Origin: Mumia xiangluensis
GTDB lineage: Bacteria > Actinomycetota > Actinomycetes > Propionibacteriales > Nocardioidaceae
Assembly: GCF_010994095.1 (NCBI RefSeq)
Contig: NZ_WJYO01000005.1
Coordinates: 1 to 64,000 of the forward strand
Length of the DNA: 64,000 nt
Direction of reading: 5' to 3'
Below, piece by piece: positions 34,857-49,162 of this stretch; the first letter of the stretch is position 1, and each line of letters begins with the position of its first letter. The position numbers and the translations under genes are program-made. The notes under the pieces are model-generated. The model was not told where the DNA came from. It saw only the letters and a list, made by a program, of their open reading frames with translations, and searched no databases.

Positions 34857-35974
34857 TGCGTGTCCTCGCCGCCATGTCCGGGGGAGTGGACTCCGCCGTC
34901 GCCGCCGCGCGCGCCAAGGATGCCGGCCACGACGTGACCGGTGTCCACCTGGCGCTGTCGCGCAACCCGCAGTCGTACCGCACGGGCGCCCGAGGCTGCT
35001 GCTCGATCGAGGACAGCAACGACGCGCGCCGCGCCGCCGACGTGATCGGCATCCCGTTCTACGTGTGGGACATGAGCGACGAGTTCCACGCGGAGGTCGT
35101 CGAGGACTTCGTCGCCGAGTACACCGCCGGTCGCACCCCCAACCCGTGCCTGCGCTGCAACGAGAAGATCAAGTTCGCCGCGGTGCTCGACCGGGCGCTC
35201 GCGCTCGGCTTCGACGCCGTCGTCACCGGTCACTACGCCCGCCTGGAAGCCGCCGCTGACGGGACGGTTGCCATGCACCGTGCCGCCGACCACGCCAAGG
35301 ACCAGTCGTACGTCCTCGGCGTCCTCACCGCTGACCAGATCGCGCACTCGCTGTTCCCGCTCGGCACCGACACCAAGGACCAGGTGCGCCTCGAGGCGGA
35401 GCGCCGCGGGCTCCAGGTCGCGAACAAGCCCGACAGCCACGACATCTGCTTCGTCGCCGACGGGGACACCCCGGGTTGGCTGCACGACAAGCTCGGCACG
35501 AAGCCCGGCGTCATCGTCGACGAGGCGGGCGAGGTGCTGCGCGAGCACGAGGGTGCGTTCGCGTTCACGATCGGGCAGCGCCGCGGGCTCCGGCTCGGGC
35601 GCCCCGCCGCTGACGGCAAGCCACGTTTCGTCCTCGACATCGAGCCGGTGTCGGGGACCGTCACGGTCGGCCCGCACGCGCACCTCGCGGTCGACGCGCT
35701 GGAGGGCATCCGCCCGCTGTGGTGCGGGACGCCGCCGGACGGAGAGATCACCTGCACGGTGCAGCTGCGGGCGCACGGCGACGAGCACCGCGCGACGGCG
35801 CGGATCGAGCGGCGTGAGGACGGCGACCGGGTCCTCGTCACCCTGCACGACCCCGCGCACGGGATCGCGCCGGGCCAGGCCGTGGTGCTGTACGACGGCA
35901 CCCGCGTGGTCGGTTCGGCGACGATCGCCGCCACGAGCCGCGTCGAGGCCTCCACGCCTGTCGTGCACGCATGA
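34856..35974 (+). CDS. mnmA: MnmA, tRNA-specific 2-thiouridylase
   Basis: MnmA thiolates U34 of tRNA-Lys, -Glu and -Gln using ATP and persulfide sulfur. The 372-aa protein has the PP-loop [13 protein letters not shown], the two cysteines C98 (NPCLRC) and C198 (DICFV), TGHYARLE and FTIGQRRGL. Coupling to iscS (TGATG) explains the sulfur source. It overlaps the next gene by ATGA. Length is normal for the family. Confidence 0.97.
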   Translation: MRVLAAMSGGVDSAVAAARAKDAGHDVTGVHLALSRNPQSYRTGARGCCSIEDSNDARRAADVIGIPFYVWDMSDEFHAEVVEDFVAEYTAGRTPNPCLRCNEKIKFAAVLDRALALGFDAVVTGHYARLEAAADGTVAMHRAADHAKDQSYVLGVLTADQIAHSLFPLGTDTKDQVRLEAERRGLQVANKPDSHDICFVADGDTPGWLHDKLGTKPGVIVDEAGEVLREHEGAFAFTIGQRRGLRLGRPAADGKPRFVLDIEPVSGTVTVGPHAHLAVDALEGIRPLWCGTPPDGEITCTVQLRAHGDEHRATARIERREDGDRVLVTLHDPAHGIAPGQAVVLYDGTRVVGSATIAATSRVEASTPVVHA

Positions 35975-36918
35975 GGGCGACCGGTGTCGGGTCGATGCCC
36001 GGAGACGACTTCCGCGGTGTCGTCCGGTTCGTCGTCGACGAGCTGAGCCTGCCTTTCCTGCCCGAGCTGCCCGCACGCGGTGACGGCGCCGGCATGGTCG
36101 GGAGGGCCGTCGCGCTCCTCGACGGGCTCGGCGCGGACCTCCAGCCCGCCGGGTGGCGCCTCACCGACCGTGCCGGCCTCGACCAGCGGCGCGCGCGCTC
36201 GCTCCTGTCGCACGACCTCGACGTGCTCGAGGAGGAGACCCAGGGCCTGGAGGGCGACCTCAAGATCCAGGTCACCGGACCCTGGACGCTGGTGGCTGCC
36301 ATGGAGCGGCCCCGCGGAGACCGGGTGCTGTCGGACCACGGCGCCCGCCGGGAGGTCGCTCAGTCGCTGGCCTCAGGCGTTGCCGCGCACGTCGACGAGG
36401 TACGCCGCCGGGTGCCGGGCGCCTCGATCGTCGTGCAGGTCGACGAACCCGGGTTGCGGGCGGTCCTCGACGGGCAGATCCCGACCGCGAGCGGGATCGG
36501 CCGACACCGCCGTGTGCACGACCCGGATGCGGACGCGTCGCTGCGCGAGGTCACCACCGCCGTACGCGCCGCAGGTGCTCGACCCGTGGTCCACAGCTGT
36601 TCTGCGGACGTCCCCGTCACGCTGCTGTCCGGAGCAGGTTTCGAGGCGATCTCGTTCGACCTCGGGCTCGTCCGCCGCGCCCAGTACGACACGTACGCCG
36701 CCGTCCTGGAGGCCGGCGTCGACCTGTGGCCGGGGGCCACCGCCGAGGACCCGACCGCGCTGCGCCGGACGATCGACCGGTTCTTCGGCGACCTGGGCTT
36801 CGGTGAGGACGCCTGGTTCCCCCGCGCGGTGCTGTCGACCTCCTGCGGACTGGCCGGTGAGAGCCCGGCGGACGCCCGTGCTGTGCTGCGCCGTGGCGCG
36901 GAGGCGACACGCCTCTGA
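35971..36918 (+). CDS. Cobalamin-independent methionine synthase C-domain-like protein
   Basis: The 315-aa protein is a stand-alone MetE C-terminal barrel. The start [13 protein letters not shown] and [13 protein letters not shown] fit the fold. The zinc ligands appear as His and Cys in VVHSCSADV and Cys in STSCGLAG. M. tuberculosis has a similar short protein (Rv3015c) between mnmA and ligA. Such proteins lack the N-terminal folate domain, so the methyl donor may differ and the name is only by homology. ATGA overlap makes it the third gene of the iscS-mnmA operon. Confidence 0.85.
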   Translation: MRATGVGSMPGDDFRGVVRFVVDELSLPFLPELPARGDGAGMVGRAVALLDGLGADLQPAGWRLTDRAGLDQRRARSLLSHDLDVLEEETQGLEGDLKIQVTGPWTLVAAMERPRGDRVLSDHGARREVAQSLASGVAAHVDEVRRRVPGASIVVQVDEPGLRAVLDGQIPTASGIGRHRRVHDPDADASLREVTTAVRAAGARPVVHSCSADVPVTLLSGAGFEAISFDLGLVRRAQYDTYAAVLEAGVDLWPGATAEDPTALRRTIDRFFGDLGFGEDAWFPRAVLSTSCGLAGESPADARAVLRRGAEATRL

Positions 36919-36991
36919 TCCTGTCCCGAGTCGCGCCGCGACACAGGTCACGTACCCTGCCTGGGGAGTGCGAAGTGCCAAAGGGGGCAGG

Positions 36992-39329
36992 ATGAAGACA
37001 TCTCGGACAAAGACCGCGCTTGCCGTCCTGCCCACGATCGCGGTCGGTCTCGTGATCGCGCCCGTCGTCGCCTGGAACCAGACCGTGACGGTCGGTACGA
37101 CGCCTGACCCGACCGCGTACGCCCTCGCGTCGTACGCGGTGGAGGCCGAAGAACCGAGCACCAAGCCTCCCGTCGAGGGTGCGCTCGCGCCTGACGGGAC
37201 ACCCGCCCCCGCGCCCGAGGAGGAGGTCGCGACCGCCGTCGACACGCCGGTGATCCCGACCGAGGACTTCCGCGTCGCCGGCGTGACCTGGGACCGCGGC
37301 TCGGTCGACGGTCAGGTCGTCGCCTACGTCCGCACGCGCGAGGACAGCGGCTGGACCGACTGGTACCGGCTGGAGGACACCACCGACGACGGCCCGGACC
37401 CCGGGACCCGCGAGGCAGCGAACGCGCGGGCCGGTACGGCGCCGTTGATCGTCGGCAGCTCCGACGCCGTCGAGGTCACGGTCGCCACGCCTGACGGCGT
37501 CGTCCCCGACGACGTGCAGGTCGACCTGCTCGACCTCGGGACGACGACGACCAAGCACGTCGAGCCGCTCGCCGCCGCCAGCGCCGCGACACCGATGCCG
37601 TCGATCAAGTCACGCGCCGCGTGGGGCGCCGACGAACGCATCCGCGACAAGGCCGCGCCGGACTACGGGAAGGTGCAGGGCGCCGTGGTCCACCACACGG
37701 CCGGCTCCAACTCGTACTCGAAGGCCGAGGTCCCCTCGGTGATCCGGGCGATCTACGCGTACCACGTGAAGGCGCTCAAGTGGCGCGACATCGGCTACAA
37801 CGTCGTCGTCGACAAGTGGGGGCAGGCCTGGGAGGGGCGCTGGGGCGGTCTCACCCGCAACGTCGTCGGCGCCCACGCCCTCAACAACAACTCGACGACC
37901 TTCGGGATCTCGGTGCTCGGCAACTTCGAGTCGGCCGCGGCGTCGTCCGCCGTGGTCGAGACCGTCTCGCGCGTCATCGCCTGGAATTTCTCGCTCAACC
38001 ACGTCGTCCCCACCGGCACCCGGACCTTCACCACGAACACCGGCAAGAAGGTCACCCGGACCAAGATCGTCGGGCACCGCGACGTCGGTCAGACCGCCTG
38101 CCCGGGACGGAACCTGTACGCCAAGATGCCGACGATCCGCACCCGCGTCGGCTCGCTCATGAAGAACGCCGGCATCACGCCCTCGATCGCCGTGTCAGCC
38201 GCGCCGCTGGCGTACACCGTCGGTGGCGACCGCGTCGACGCTGCCATCACCGTCACCGCCGCAGGACGCGTGCCGACGGGTACGGTCCAGGTCGTCGACA
38301 CCGACCGCGGCGACGTGCTCGGCGAGGCCGCGCTGGACGCCGCCGGGAAGGCGTCGATCAAGCTCCCGAAGCTCATGTACGCCGGCACGCGCCGGCTCGC
38401 GGTCCTCTACAGCGGCGACGTCGCCGTCGCTTGGCGCCAGGGGGCGCCGTTCTCGGTGGCGGTCACGAAGGCCAGGACCTCCACCGTCGCCACGTACGAC
38501 GCCACGTCCGTCACCTCCGGAGACCAGGTGACCGCGCGTGTGACGGTCGCAGGCGCGAACGTCGTCCCGCGCGGCACCGTCAGCATCCTGTCCGGCGCGA
38601 CGCTGCTCGGCCGCGCCACGGTCTCGCAGGTCGGTGACCAGTCGGCTGCCGCGACCGTCCGGCTCCGGCGCGACCTGGCCGGCAAGACGCACAGCCTCGT
38701 CGCCCGCTACGACGGGCACTACGCGATCGCCAGCTCGTCCGCACCGGGCGCCAGGCTCGTCGTCGCGAAGGCGGCCAGCGCCCTCTCGGCCGGCTTCGTC
38801 GCCCCGCCGCGATGGCGCGACTGGCCGGTCCTGCGGGTCCGTGCCACCGCCCCCGGCCAGGCCCCGACCGGCACCGTCGTCGTCCGGGAGAACGGCGTGG
38901 TCGTCGGCTCTCGTGCGTTGTCGCGTGGCTACGCCGACGTCCGCCTGACCCAGAACCGCAGCAAGCGCCGTACGCTCACGATCTCCTACGCCGGCTCGGC
39001 CAACCTGCGGCCCGCCGCGACGATCTCGCGGTCGTCCCGGATCTACCGGGCGAAGCTGCGGGTCACCCGCAAGCTGAGCGCGAAGAAGGTCAAGCGGGGC
39101 AAGAAGGTGTGGCTCCGCGTGCGCGCGACGGCGCCCGGCTACAGCCGCATCACCGGGACGGTCTCGGTGTACCGGGGCAGCCGCATGATCCGCTCGGCCC
39201 AGCTGACGAAGAAGCTCAGCGGCCGCGTCTCGATCCGGATCCCGACCGGCACGAAGGGCACCCGCAAGCTCCGCGTACGGATCAGCCCGCGTGGATACGT
39301 CTACCCGTACCGCTCGAAGACGCTGACGC

Positions 39330-39343
<14 letters not shown>
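36992..39343 (+). CDS. Secreted N-acetylmuramoyl-L-alanine amidase (PGRP) with Ig-like repeats
   Basis: The 783-aa exported protein has an N-terminal signal (KTALAVLPTIAVGLVIAPVV), a Pro/Glu linker, a beta-domain, and the amidase_2/PGRP domain at about 205-390: SRAAWGADERIR, GAVVHHTAG, GAHALNNN and VGHRDVGQTACPG, which carry the zinc His and Cys residues. Four Ig-like repeats follow (about 395-783; VPTGTVQVVD, VPRGTVSILS, APTGTVVVRE, RITGTVSVYR). The C-terminus is Lys/Arg-rich, suited to binding wall polymers. A TACCCT box at 36953-36958 and AAGGGGG before the ATG fit a promoter and ribosome site. Confidence 0.92.
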
Positions 39344-42198
<2,855 letters not shown>

Positions 42199-42199
42199 G

Positions 42200-42248
42200 C
42201 CTGGTCGAGCAGCGGCGTCACGGCCTGCGGCGCCCCTGCTCGACCAGG
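42200..42248. terminator. Bidirectional terminator between ligA and the secreted Ig-like protein gene
   Basis: CCTGGTCGAGCAG (42200-42212) pairs perfectly with CTGCTCGACCAGG (42236-42248). It serves two converging genes. Confidence 0.85.
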
Positions 42249-42256
42249 CGGACGGA

Positions 42257-43249
42257 TCAGCGCTTGACGACCTTCACGACGACCGTGCGCTTCGATGCCT
42301 TGAGCGTCTTGCTCCCGGAGTACACGACGCGGAGCTTGTGCTTGCCCGCCTTCAGCGCCTTCTTGCGCACCGTCAGGGTCGCGCGGCCGTCGCGGAGCAC
42401 CTTGGTGCCGAGGAGCCGCTTCCCCTTGTAGACCCGCACCGTGCCGGTGGCGCCGGCCGACGGGCGTACGCGCACCTTGACCTTGCCTGCCTTGCCCCAG
42501 ACGACCTTCTTCGCGGAGGCGTTGATCGCCGACGCCTTCAGGGTCGCCTTGACGGCCGGGGCCGGGGCCGGAGCAGGCGCAGGCGCCGGTGCTGGGCTGG
42601 CGGCTCCCGAGATCGGTCCGACCATGAGGTCGAGCGTGTTGCCCTCACCACCCATGAGCGTGTTGAGCGCCCAGCTGCTGAGCGGGATCCAGAGGAACGT
42701 CGGGCACCCGCTGATCTTGGGGATCGTGAAGGTGGCCTTCATCGGAAGGGCCTCGGTCAGACTGAAAGGCTTGGTGCTGGTCAGCGTCGTCGTGATGACG
42801 TCGGTCTTGCAGTCCGGGCCGCCGAGGTTGAGCTTGTCGGCAAGCGGCAGGTCGCTGCGCACCTCGGGCAGGGCGATCCGGAAGCTGGTCTCCGCCGTGA
42901 CGATGCCGCCCTCGATCGTCCGTGCCTTGGTCTTGCCGACGGGCTCGAGGACCACGGTCGACGTGGTGTCGCCGAGCACGGGGATGTTGAGGGCGCGGAC
43001 CTTCGCCGTGATCGGCGGGATGAGCATGTCGCCCTCGATCAAGGGGTCGCGCAGGAGATCGAGGTCGCCGACGAGCTTCGCGCCGGCGGGCATGGTGAGG
43101 ACGGCGCCCCCGGCGAGGGGGTTGGCGAGCGACGTCGTGCCTGTGATCGGCAGGACGACCTGGGTGCCGGCGCTCGCGGCGGAGGCGCCGCCGAGTCCGG
43201 TGGTCACGAGTGCGGCGGCCGCGAGGGCGGCGACGACTGGTCTGCGCAT
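42257..43249 (-). CDS. Secreted protein with C-terminal Ig-like domain
   Basis: The 330-aa product has a Sec signal (RRPVVAALAAAALVTTGLGG, cleavage near ASA-AG), a central beta-rich domain (about 30-210) containing two cysteines (GPDCKTD and SGCPTF), an Ala-Pro repeat linker (PAPAPAPAPAPA) and a C-terminal Ig-like repeat (GKVKVRVRPSAGATGTVRVY) like those of the amidase at 36992. The central domain is unlike any family I can name with confidence. GGGAGG precedes the ATG. It probably sits on or near the cell wall through its basic tail. Confidence 0.8.
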   Translation of the reverse strand: MRRPVVAALAAAALVTTGLGGASAASAGTQVVLPITGTTSLANPLAGGAVLTMPAGAKLVGDLDLLRDPLIEGDMLIPPITAKVRALNIPVLGDTTSTVVLEPVGKTKARTIEGGIVTAETSFRIALPEVRSDLPLADKLNLGGPDCKTDVITTTLTSTKPFSLTEALPMKATFTIPKISGCPTFLWIPLSSWALNTLMGGEGNTLDLMVGPISGAASPAPAPAPAPAPAPAVKATLKASAINASAKKVVWGKAGKVKVRVRPSAGATGTVRVYKGKRLLGTKVLRDGRATLTVRKKALKAGKHKLRVVYSGSKTLKASKRTVVVKVVKR

Positions 43250-43388
43250 CGGGGTTCCCTCCCAAGAACGAGTGCGAACGCGAGGTTACTGCCGGGTTGC
43301 ACGAGTTGTCACCGGGTTGACACGAGCCCGGTGACATGCAGCGGACCGCCGTGGTCCACCATGAAGCCCCCTGATCCGGAGTACGCCC

Positions 43389-44339
43389 ATGCCTGACACC
43401 GACCTCACACCTCGCCGATCGAGGCTGGTCATCACCCTGGCCGTCGCAGTCGCGACGGTCGTCGCCCTGACGGCGGCCGTGGTCGGCTCCGTGCTCGTCG
43501 GCGCAGCAGCCAGCTGGGTGCGCGATCCGGCAGGCGACGGCGTGAACGTGGATGCGCCGATGTCGTACGACAGCGTCACCACCCTGTGGAACTCCCTCCA
43601 GGAGGATCCGTGGTGGTGCTACGAGCCGGTGGCCACGGAGGTCGTCCGCTGCCACTGGCTCGTCCCCGGTGATGTGCCGGAGCGGGCGACGCTCCGCATC
43701 GACATGGCCGACGGTGGAGAGCGCGTGGCGCGGGTGACGCTCGACGCTGGCGAGGCGCCGGCCGATGTCCGTGAGGCCGCCGCCCGCCAGGTCGGGAACG
43801 CGCTGCTCGACAACCAGGGCGACACGGTCGCGGCGGCAGTCGTCGCTGGGCGCTCGCTCGGCGTGGCGGAGCTCGGGGTGCCCGTGCACATCGAGCCGAC
43901 CGAGGATGGCTTCGAGCTGCGAGACCCGGCGTACGAGGGCCTGCACCACGACGCACCTGCGCCGCCCTCGGCGGCGAAGGTCACCGAGACCCTGCGGGAG
44001 CGCGAGTTCGCGTGCGACCCCGACGGGGCGGACTGCCGCAAGAGCGACGGCTATGTCGAGTTCCGCGTCGTCACCGACGGTGAAGGTGCCTCTGCGCGCT
44101 GGACCGTACAGGCCCGCGAGCGCGACGGGTTCGGGAACGACCCCAGCGAGCTCACGACCGAGCTCAGCGGCATCCTCCTCGTCCTCGGGTTGGTGGACGA
44201 CGAGGGGTTCTCGTTCGTCGAGAGCGCCGAGGACGGCGAGGTCGGCGACCTCGCTGGCGTACGCCTCGAGGTCGGTCTCGACCCGGGCACCGCCGAGGTG
44301 CTCCCGGTCGCCTCGGTGACGGCGATCCCGCTCCGCTGA
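43389..44339 (+). CDS. Membrane-anchored protein with paired Cys motifs (paralogue 1)
   Basis: The 316-aa protein has one N-terminal transmembrane helix (about 14-38) and an external domain. It shares a pattern with the next gene: WWCYEPVATEVVRCHW, then ATLRIDMADG, and later FACDPDGADCRK. The two Cys pairs suggest disulfides in an exported fold. I do not recognise the family. Sequence between the pairs is acidic. It is transcribed towards its paralogue and gatCAB with a 65-bp gap. Confidence 0.75.
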   Translation: MPDTDLTPRRSRLVITLAVAVATVVALTAAVVGSVLVGAAASWVRDPAGDGVNVDAPMSYDSVTTLWNSLQEDPWWCYEPVATEVVRCHWLVPGDVPERATLRIDMADGGERVARVTLDAGEAPADVREAAARQVGNALLDNQGDTVAAAVVAGRSLGVAELGVPVHIEPTEDGFELRDPAYEGLHHDAPAPPSAAKVTETLREREFACDPDGADCRKSDGYVEFRVVTDGEGASARWTVQARERDGFGNDPSELTTELSGILLVLGLVDDEGFSFVESAEDGEVGDLAGVRLEVGLDPGTAEVLPVASVTAIPLR

Positions 44340-44404
44340 GGGGTCCGCCGGGGCGTGAACCACCGTCCTCCATAATGAAGCGCCACGCTTCCCCGGAGGA
44401 CCTG

Positions 44405-45709
44405 ATGTCGCACCCGCACGGCCCGCAGCCGCCCGTCCCGCCGCAGGGACCTCCGCCCGGACAGGGACCGTACGGGCCGCCGCCCGGACAAGGGCCGTAC
44501 GGCGGGCCGCCGCAGGGGCCTCCTCCGGGTTGGGCACCCCCGCCGCAGCAGGGACCGCCGCCGGGTTGGGCGCCTCCGACGCAGCAGGGGCCTCCTCCGG
44601 GTTGGGCGCCTCCGCCGCAGCAGGGACCGCCTCCGCCGGGATGGGCACCGCAGCAGAACGGCCCGCAGTCGAACCCCGCGTACGGCCCGACCGGCCCGAC
44701 CGGCCCGACCGGCCCCGGCGGCGGGAACCGCGGCCGTACCCTCGCGCTGGTGATCGGCGGTGTCGTCGTCGTCCTCGCACTGGTGGTCGCGATGGTCGTC
44801 GTCGGGCTGCGGATGACCGGTGACGATGGTGGGAGCGACGAACCCGACGCAGCGGACTCCTCGGAGGCGGCCGACACCCCCGACTCCGACACCCCCGACT
44901 CCGACGGCGCCGACGCGGGGCTCACCGCCGACGGAGTCGCCCTCCTGACGAAGTCGCTCGGGGAGCAGGAGAACTGGACCTGCTACAACACCGTGGAGGG
45001 CGTCCTTGCGCGGTGCCACTATTTCGTCGCGGGTGAGAGCGCACAGCGTGCGTCCCTGCGCATCGACCTCGCCGACGGCGCTGTCACGCACGTCACCTTC
45101 GCCGCCTACCTCGTGGACGATCCCGCGCCCGTGACCGCCGTCGCGGCCGAGGCCGTCGGCGAGACGCTGTTCGACGGAGCAGGTCGCGAGCTCGCCGACG
45201 CCGTCGCGGCGGAGGAGGGACTCGGCCCGGACGAGCTCGACGTCGACGCATCGTTCACGTCCTACGGCGACGGCTTCCAGATCCAGCGCACCGACGCGAG
45301 CGGGCAACCGCCCGCGCCGCCGTCGCCCGCCGACATCGCGACGATGAAGCCCAAGCTCGCCGCCGCCGGCTACACCTGCACGCCGACCGACGCGACCTCG
45401 CTCTCCTGCGAGCTCACGGACGGCCGCGTCACGGTGCGGGTGATCGGGATCGACCACGCGGAGTCGGCGGCCTGGAACGTGGCCGTCACCGGCGCGTCGT
45501 ACGACGCCCCGCTCGACGAGGCGTCGGTGCGCCAGCGGCTCGGTGCCGAGCTGGTGAAGCTCGGGCTGACCGACGACGCCGGAGCGACGTTCGTCGGTGC
45601 GTCCACCGACCGGCAGTTCGGGGACTTCGCCGGGCTCCAGGTCGAGATGACGGTGTACGAGGGTGGTGCCGACGCGCACATCGCGGCGATGGTCACCCAG
45701 GTGCGGTGA
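44405..45709 (+). CDS. Membrane-anchored protein with Pro-rich head and paired Cys motifs (paralogue 2)
   Basis: The 434-aa protein has a cytoplasmic Pro/Gly/Gln head (residues about 1-105) built from GPPPGWAPPPQQ units, a transmembrane helix (about 117-140), an Asp/Ser-rich stalk and the same external domain as paralogue 1: WTCYNTVEGVLARCHYFV, ASLRIDLADG, YTCTPTDATSLSCEL. The start at MSHPHG has GGAGG 5 nt upstream; a longer start 30 nt earlier would hide that site. The Pro-rich head is like those of actinobacterial signalling membrane proteins. Function is unknown. Confidence 0.78.
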   Translation: MSHPHGPQPPVPPQGPPPGQGPYGPPPGQGPYGGPPQGPPPGWAPPPQQGPPPGWAPPTQQGPPPGWAPPPQQGPPPPGWAPQQNGPQSNPAYGPTGPTGPTGPGGGNRGRTLALVIGGVVVVLALVVAMVVVGLRMTGDDGGSDEPDAADSSEAADTPDSDTPDSDGADAGLTADGVALLTKSLGEQENWTCYNTVEGVLARCHYFVAGESAQRASLRIDLADGAVTHVTFAAYLVDDPAPVTAVAAEAVGETLFDGAGRELADAVAAEEGLGPDELDVDASFTSYGDGFQIQRTDASGQPPAPPSPADIATMKPKLAAAGYTCTPTDATSLSCELTDGRVTVRVIGIDHAESAAWNVAVTGASYDAPLDEASVRQRLGAELVKLGLTDDAGATFVGASTDRQFGDFAGLQVEMTVYEGGADAHIAAMVTQVR

Positions 45710-45741
45710 CCGCGGACGCACAGCACCCGGGACCGACGGCC

Positions 45742-45747
45742 TAGGAT
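45742..45747 (+). promoter_or_regulatory. -10 box of gatCAB
   Basis: TAGGAT lies 38 nt before the TTG start of gatC, leaving room for a short leader with AAGGGA as ribosome site. Confidence 0.45.
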
Positions 45748-45785
45748 GGATCGGTAACCCCACCCACGCTCGAAGGGACTTTCCG

Positions 45786-46088
45786 TTGTCCGACGGGATC
45801 TCGCGTGCCGACGTCGCCCACCTCGCGAACCTCGCACGCATCGACCTCTCCGACGCCGAGCTCGACCGGTTGACGCCTGAGCTCACGGTCATCCTCGAGT
45901 CGGTCGCCCAGGTCGCCGCAATCGCGTCCGCCGACGTGCCGCCGACCTCCCACGCCGTGCCGCTCTCCAACGTGTTCCGCGAGGACGTCGTCACGCCCGG
46001 GCTCACCCCGGAGCAGGCGCTCGCCGGTGCGCCGGCAGTCGAGCAGCAGCGCTTCGCGGTGCCGCGGATCCTCGGGGAGGACGCATGA
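45786..46088 (+). CDS. gatC: GatC, Asp/Glu-tRNA amidotransferase subunit C
   Basis: GatC is the small belt that links GatA and GatB. The 100-aa product has [20 protein letters not shown], the family opening, and [23 protein letters not shown] start is needed: it lies 7 nt after AAGGGA and gives the expected length; no in-frame ATG or GTG fits better. It overlaps gatA by ATGA. The TTG may lower its translation relative to gatA. Confidence 0.93.
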   Translation: MSDGISRADVAHLANLARIDLSDAELDRLTPELTVILESVAQVAAIASADVPPTSHAVPLSNVFREDVVTPGLTPEQALAGAPAVEQQRFAVPRILGEDA

Positions 46089-47602
46089 GCACGATCCGCC
46101 TGAGCGCCGCCGAGATCGCTGAGAAGCTGGCCGCGGGCGAGGTCTCGTCCGCCGAGGTCACGCAGGACCACCTCGACCGGATCGCCGCCGTCGACGGCGA
46201 CGTCAACGCCTTCCTCGCGCTCGACGGGGAGGGGGCACTCGAGACCGCACGCGACGTCGACGCACGCCGCGCCGCGGGGGAGACCCTCCACCCGCTCGCC
46301 GGTGTGCCGATCGCCGTGAAGGACGTCGTCGCGACCGAGGGCATCGTCACCACGGCGGGGTCGCGGATCCTCGAGGGCTGGGTGCCGCCGTACGACGCGT
46401 TCCTGACCCGCCGCCTCCGCGCCGCGGGCCTCCCGATCCTCGGCAAGACCAACATGGACGAGTTCGCGATGGGGTCGTCGACGGAGCACTCCGCCTACGG
46501 CCCGACCCACAACCCGTGGGACCTCGACCGCATCCCCGGCGGTTCGGGGGGTGGCTCGGCCGCAGCGGTCGGAGCGTACGAGGCTCCGCTCGCGATCGGC
46601 ACCGACACCGGCGGCTCGATCCGCCAGCCTGCGGCCGTCACCGGCACGGTCGGCGTGAAGCCGACGTACGGCGGGGTGTCCCGCTACGGCCTGATCGCTC
46701 TGGCCTCGTCGCTGGACCAGGCCGGTCCCGTCACCCGCTCCGTGCTCGACGCAGCGCTGCTGCACGAGCTGATCGGCGGCCACGACCCGCTCGACTCGAC
46801 CAGCATCGACGCGCCGGTGCCGCCCGTCGTCGAGGCCGCCCGCCGGGCCGACGTGTCCGGGCTGCGCATCGGCATCGTGCGCGAGCTCGGCGGTGAGGGC
46901 TACCAGGCAGGTGTGCGCGCACGCTTCGACGAGGCCGTCACGCTGCTCACCAAGGCCGGCGCCGAGATCGTCGAGGTCTCGTGCCCCAGCTTCGAGTACG
47001 CCCTGTCGACGTACTACCTGATCCTGCCGGCCGAGGCGAGCAGCAATCTCGCGAAGTTCGACGCGATGCGCTACGGCCTGCGGGTCGGACCGCACGGCGT
47101 CGCCGACCCGAGCGCCGAGCAGGTGATGGCAGCAACGCGTGAGGCGGGCTTCGGCGACGAGGTCAAGCGCCGCATCATCATCGGCACGTACGCCCTGTCG
47201 AGCGGCTACTACGACGCCTACTACGGGTCCGCGCAGAAGGTCCGGACGCTCATCGCCCAGGACTTCGCCCGGGCGTTCGAGCAGGTCGACGTGCTGATCT
47301 CCCCGACGTCGCCGACCACGGCGTTCCGGCTGGGCAGCAAGCTCGACGACCCGATGTCGATGTACCTCCAGGACGTCGCGACCATCCCCGCGAACCTCGC
47401 CGGTATCCCCGGCCTGTCGCTCCCGGTCGGCGTGGCCGAGGAGGACGGGCTCCCTGTCGGGCTCCAGGTGCTGGCTCCCGCGATGGCCGACGACCGCCTC
47501 TACAACGTGGGCGCCGCGCTGGAGCGCCTGCTGCTCGAGCAGTGGGGCGCGCCCCTGCTGTCGAAGGCGCCCGAGCTTGCCACGAAGGAGGCAACCAAGT
47601 GA
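46085..47602 (+). CDS. gatA: GatA, Asp/Glu-tRNA amidotransferase subunit A
   Basis: GatA releases ammonia from glutamine for the transamidation of Glu-tRNA-Gln or Asp-tRNA-Asn. The 505-aa amidase-signature protein has the full Ser-cisSer-Lys triad at Lys79 (IAVKDVV), Ser154 (PGGSGGGSA) and Ser178 ([11 protein letters not shown]), matching the usual family numbering. It overlaps gatC by ATGA and gatB by GTGA, so the three subunits are made in step. Confidence 0.97.
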   Translation: MSTIRLSAAEIAEKLAAGEVSSAEVTQDHLDRIAAVDGDVNAFLALDGEGALETARDVDARRAAGETLHPLAGVPIAVKDVVATEGIVTTAGSRILEGWVPPYDAFLTRRLRAAGLPILGKTNMDEFAMGSSTEHSAYGPTHNPWDLDRIPGGSGGGSAAAVGAYEAPLAIGTDTGGSIRQPAAVTGTVGVKPTYGGVSRYGLIALASSLDQAGPVTRSVLDAALLHELIGGHDPLDSTSIDAPVPPVVEAARRADVSGLRIGIVRELGGEGYQAGVRARFDEAVTLLTKAGAEIVEVSCPSFEYALSTYYLILPAEASSNLAKFDAMRYGLRVGPHGVADPSAEQVMAATREAGFGDEVKRRIIIGTYALSSGYYDAYYGSAQKVRTLIAQDFARAFEQVDVLISPTSPTTAFRLGSKLDDPMSMYLQDVATIPANLAGIPGLSLPVGVAEEDGLPVGLQVLAPAMADDRLYNVGAALERLLLEQWGAPLLSKAPELATKEATK

Positions 47603-49113
47603 CCGCCACGCGCACCGAGCTGGTCCCGTTCGACGCGGCGCTCGAGACGTACGACCCGGCGATGGGCCTCGAGGTCCACGTCGAGCTCAACACGGCGTCC
47701 AAGATGTTCTGCGGCTGCTCCACGGTCTTCGGCGCCGAGCCCAACACGCAGGTGTGCCCCACGTGCCTCGGCCTGCCGGGCGCGCTGCCGGTCGTCAACG
47801 GCAAGGCCGTCGAGTCGGCGATCCGCATCGGCCTGGCACTCAACTGCTCGATCGCGCCGTGGTCGCGGTTCGCCCGGAAGAACTACTTCTACCCGGACAT
47901 GCCGAAGAACTTCCAGACGTCGCAGTACGACGAGCCGATCGCGTACGACGGCTGGACCGAGGTGACCGTCGAGACCGACGAGGGCCCGCGGGTCTTCCGG
48001 ATCGACATCGAGCGCGCCCACATGGAGGAGGACACCGGCAAGTCGCTGCACGTCGGCGGCTCGACCGGACGCATCCACGGGGCCGACCACTCGCTGGTCG
48101 ACTACAACCGTGCGGGCATCCCGCTGATCGAGGTCGTCACCAAGCCGATCCTCGGCGCCGGCAAGTACGCCCCGTTGGTGGCCCGCGCGTACGTCGCGTC
48201 GTTGCGCGAGCTCGTCAAGGCGCTCGACGTCTCCGACGCCCGCATGGAGCAGGGCTCGATGCGCTGCGACGTCAACCTGTCCCTCGCCCCGTCCGGCAGC
48301 GACGTCCTCGGCACCCGGTCGGAGACCAAGAACGTCAACTCGCTGCGTTCGGTCGAGCGGGCGGTGCGCTACGAGGTCGAGCGTCACGCCGGCATCCTGG
48401 ACGCAGGCCAGAAGGTCGTCCAGGAGACGCGTCACTGGCACGAGGACACCGGCGTCACGACGTCGGGTCGCGAGAAGTCGGACGCCGAGGACTACCGCTA
48501 CTTCCCCGAGCCTGACCTCGTTCCGGTCGCGCCTTCGGACGCGTGGGTCGAGGAGCTGCGTGCCACCCTTCCCGAGCCGCCGGCCGAGCGCCGCGCGCGC
48601 CTGCAGGCGGAGTGGGGCTACTCCGACCTGGAGATGCGCGACGTCGTCGGTGCGGGCGCGATCGACCTGATCGAGGCCACGATCTCCGCCGGCGCGACGC
48701 CGACCGCCGCGCGCAAGTGGTGGCTCGGCGATCTCGCCCGTCGCGCGAACGACACCGCGACGCCGATCGACGAGCTCGGCGTCACGCCGACGCAGGTCGC
48801 CGAGGTGCAGGCGCTGGTCGACGCGAAGCGGATCAACGACAAGCTCGCCCGCCAGGTCTTCGACGGCCTCGTTGCGGGTGAGGGCACGCCGGAGGAGATC
48901 GTGGCCGCGCGCGGGCTCGAGGTGGTCTCCGACGACGGTGCGCTCGCTGCGGCCGTCGACCGGGCCATCGAGGCCAACCCGGACGTCGCCGACAAGATCC
49001 GCGACGGCAAGGTGGCCGCCGCCGGTGCTCTGATCGGCGCGGTGATGAAGGACATGCGGGGGCAGGCCGATGCAGGCCGCGTCCGAGAGCTGATCATCGA
49101 GAAGCTCTCCTGA
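47599..49113 (+). CDS. gatB: GatB, Asp/Glu-tRNA amidotransferase subunit B
   Basis: GatB binds the misacylated tRNA, phosphorylates its side chain and transfers ammonia. The 504-aa protein has the cradle domain opening [20 protein letters not shown], the zinc site (CGCS and CPTCLG), [17 protein letters not shown], and the C-terminal YqeY-like helical domain ([18 protein letters not shown]). The GTG start overlaps the gatA stop and has AAGGAGG 8 nt upstream. Together with gatCA it replaces a missing Gln- or Asn-tRNA synthetase. Confidence 0.97.
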   Translation: MTATRTELVPFDAALETYDPAMGLEVHVELNTASKMFCGCSTVFGAEPNTQVCPTCLGLPGALPVVNGKAVESAIRIGLALNCSIAPWSRFARKNYFYPDMPKNFQTSQYDEPIAYDGWTEVTVETDEGPRVFRIDIERAHMEEDTGKSLHVGGSTGRIHGADHSLVDYNRAGIPLIEVVTKPILGAGKYAPLVARAYVASLRELVKALDVSDARMEQGSMRCDVNLSLAPSGSDVLGTRSETKNVNSLRSVERAVRYEVERHAGILDAGQKVVQETRHWHEDTGVTTSGREKSDAEDYRYFPEPDLVPVAPSDAWVEELRATLPEPPAERRARLQAEWGYSDLEMRDVVGAGAIDLIEATISAGATPTAARKWWLGDLARRANDTATPIDELGVTPTQVAEVQALVDAKRINDKLARQVFDGLVAGEGTPEEIVAARGLEVVSDDGALAAAVDRAIEANPDVADKIRDGKVAAAGALIGAVMKDMRGQADAGRVRELIIEKLS

Positions 49114-49162
49114 GCCCTTCCCCGGGTCACGGTCCGGTGCCGCTGGGTCACTGATTGGCGTT

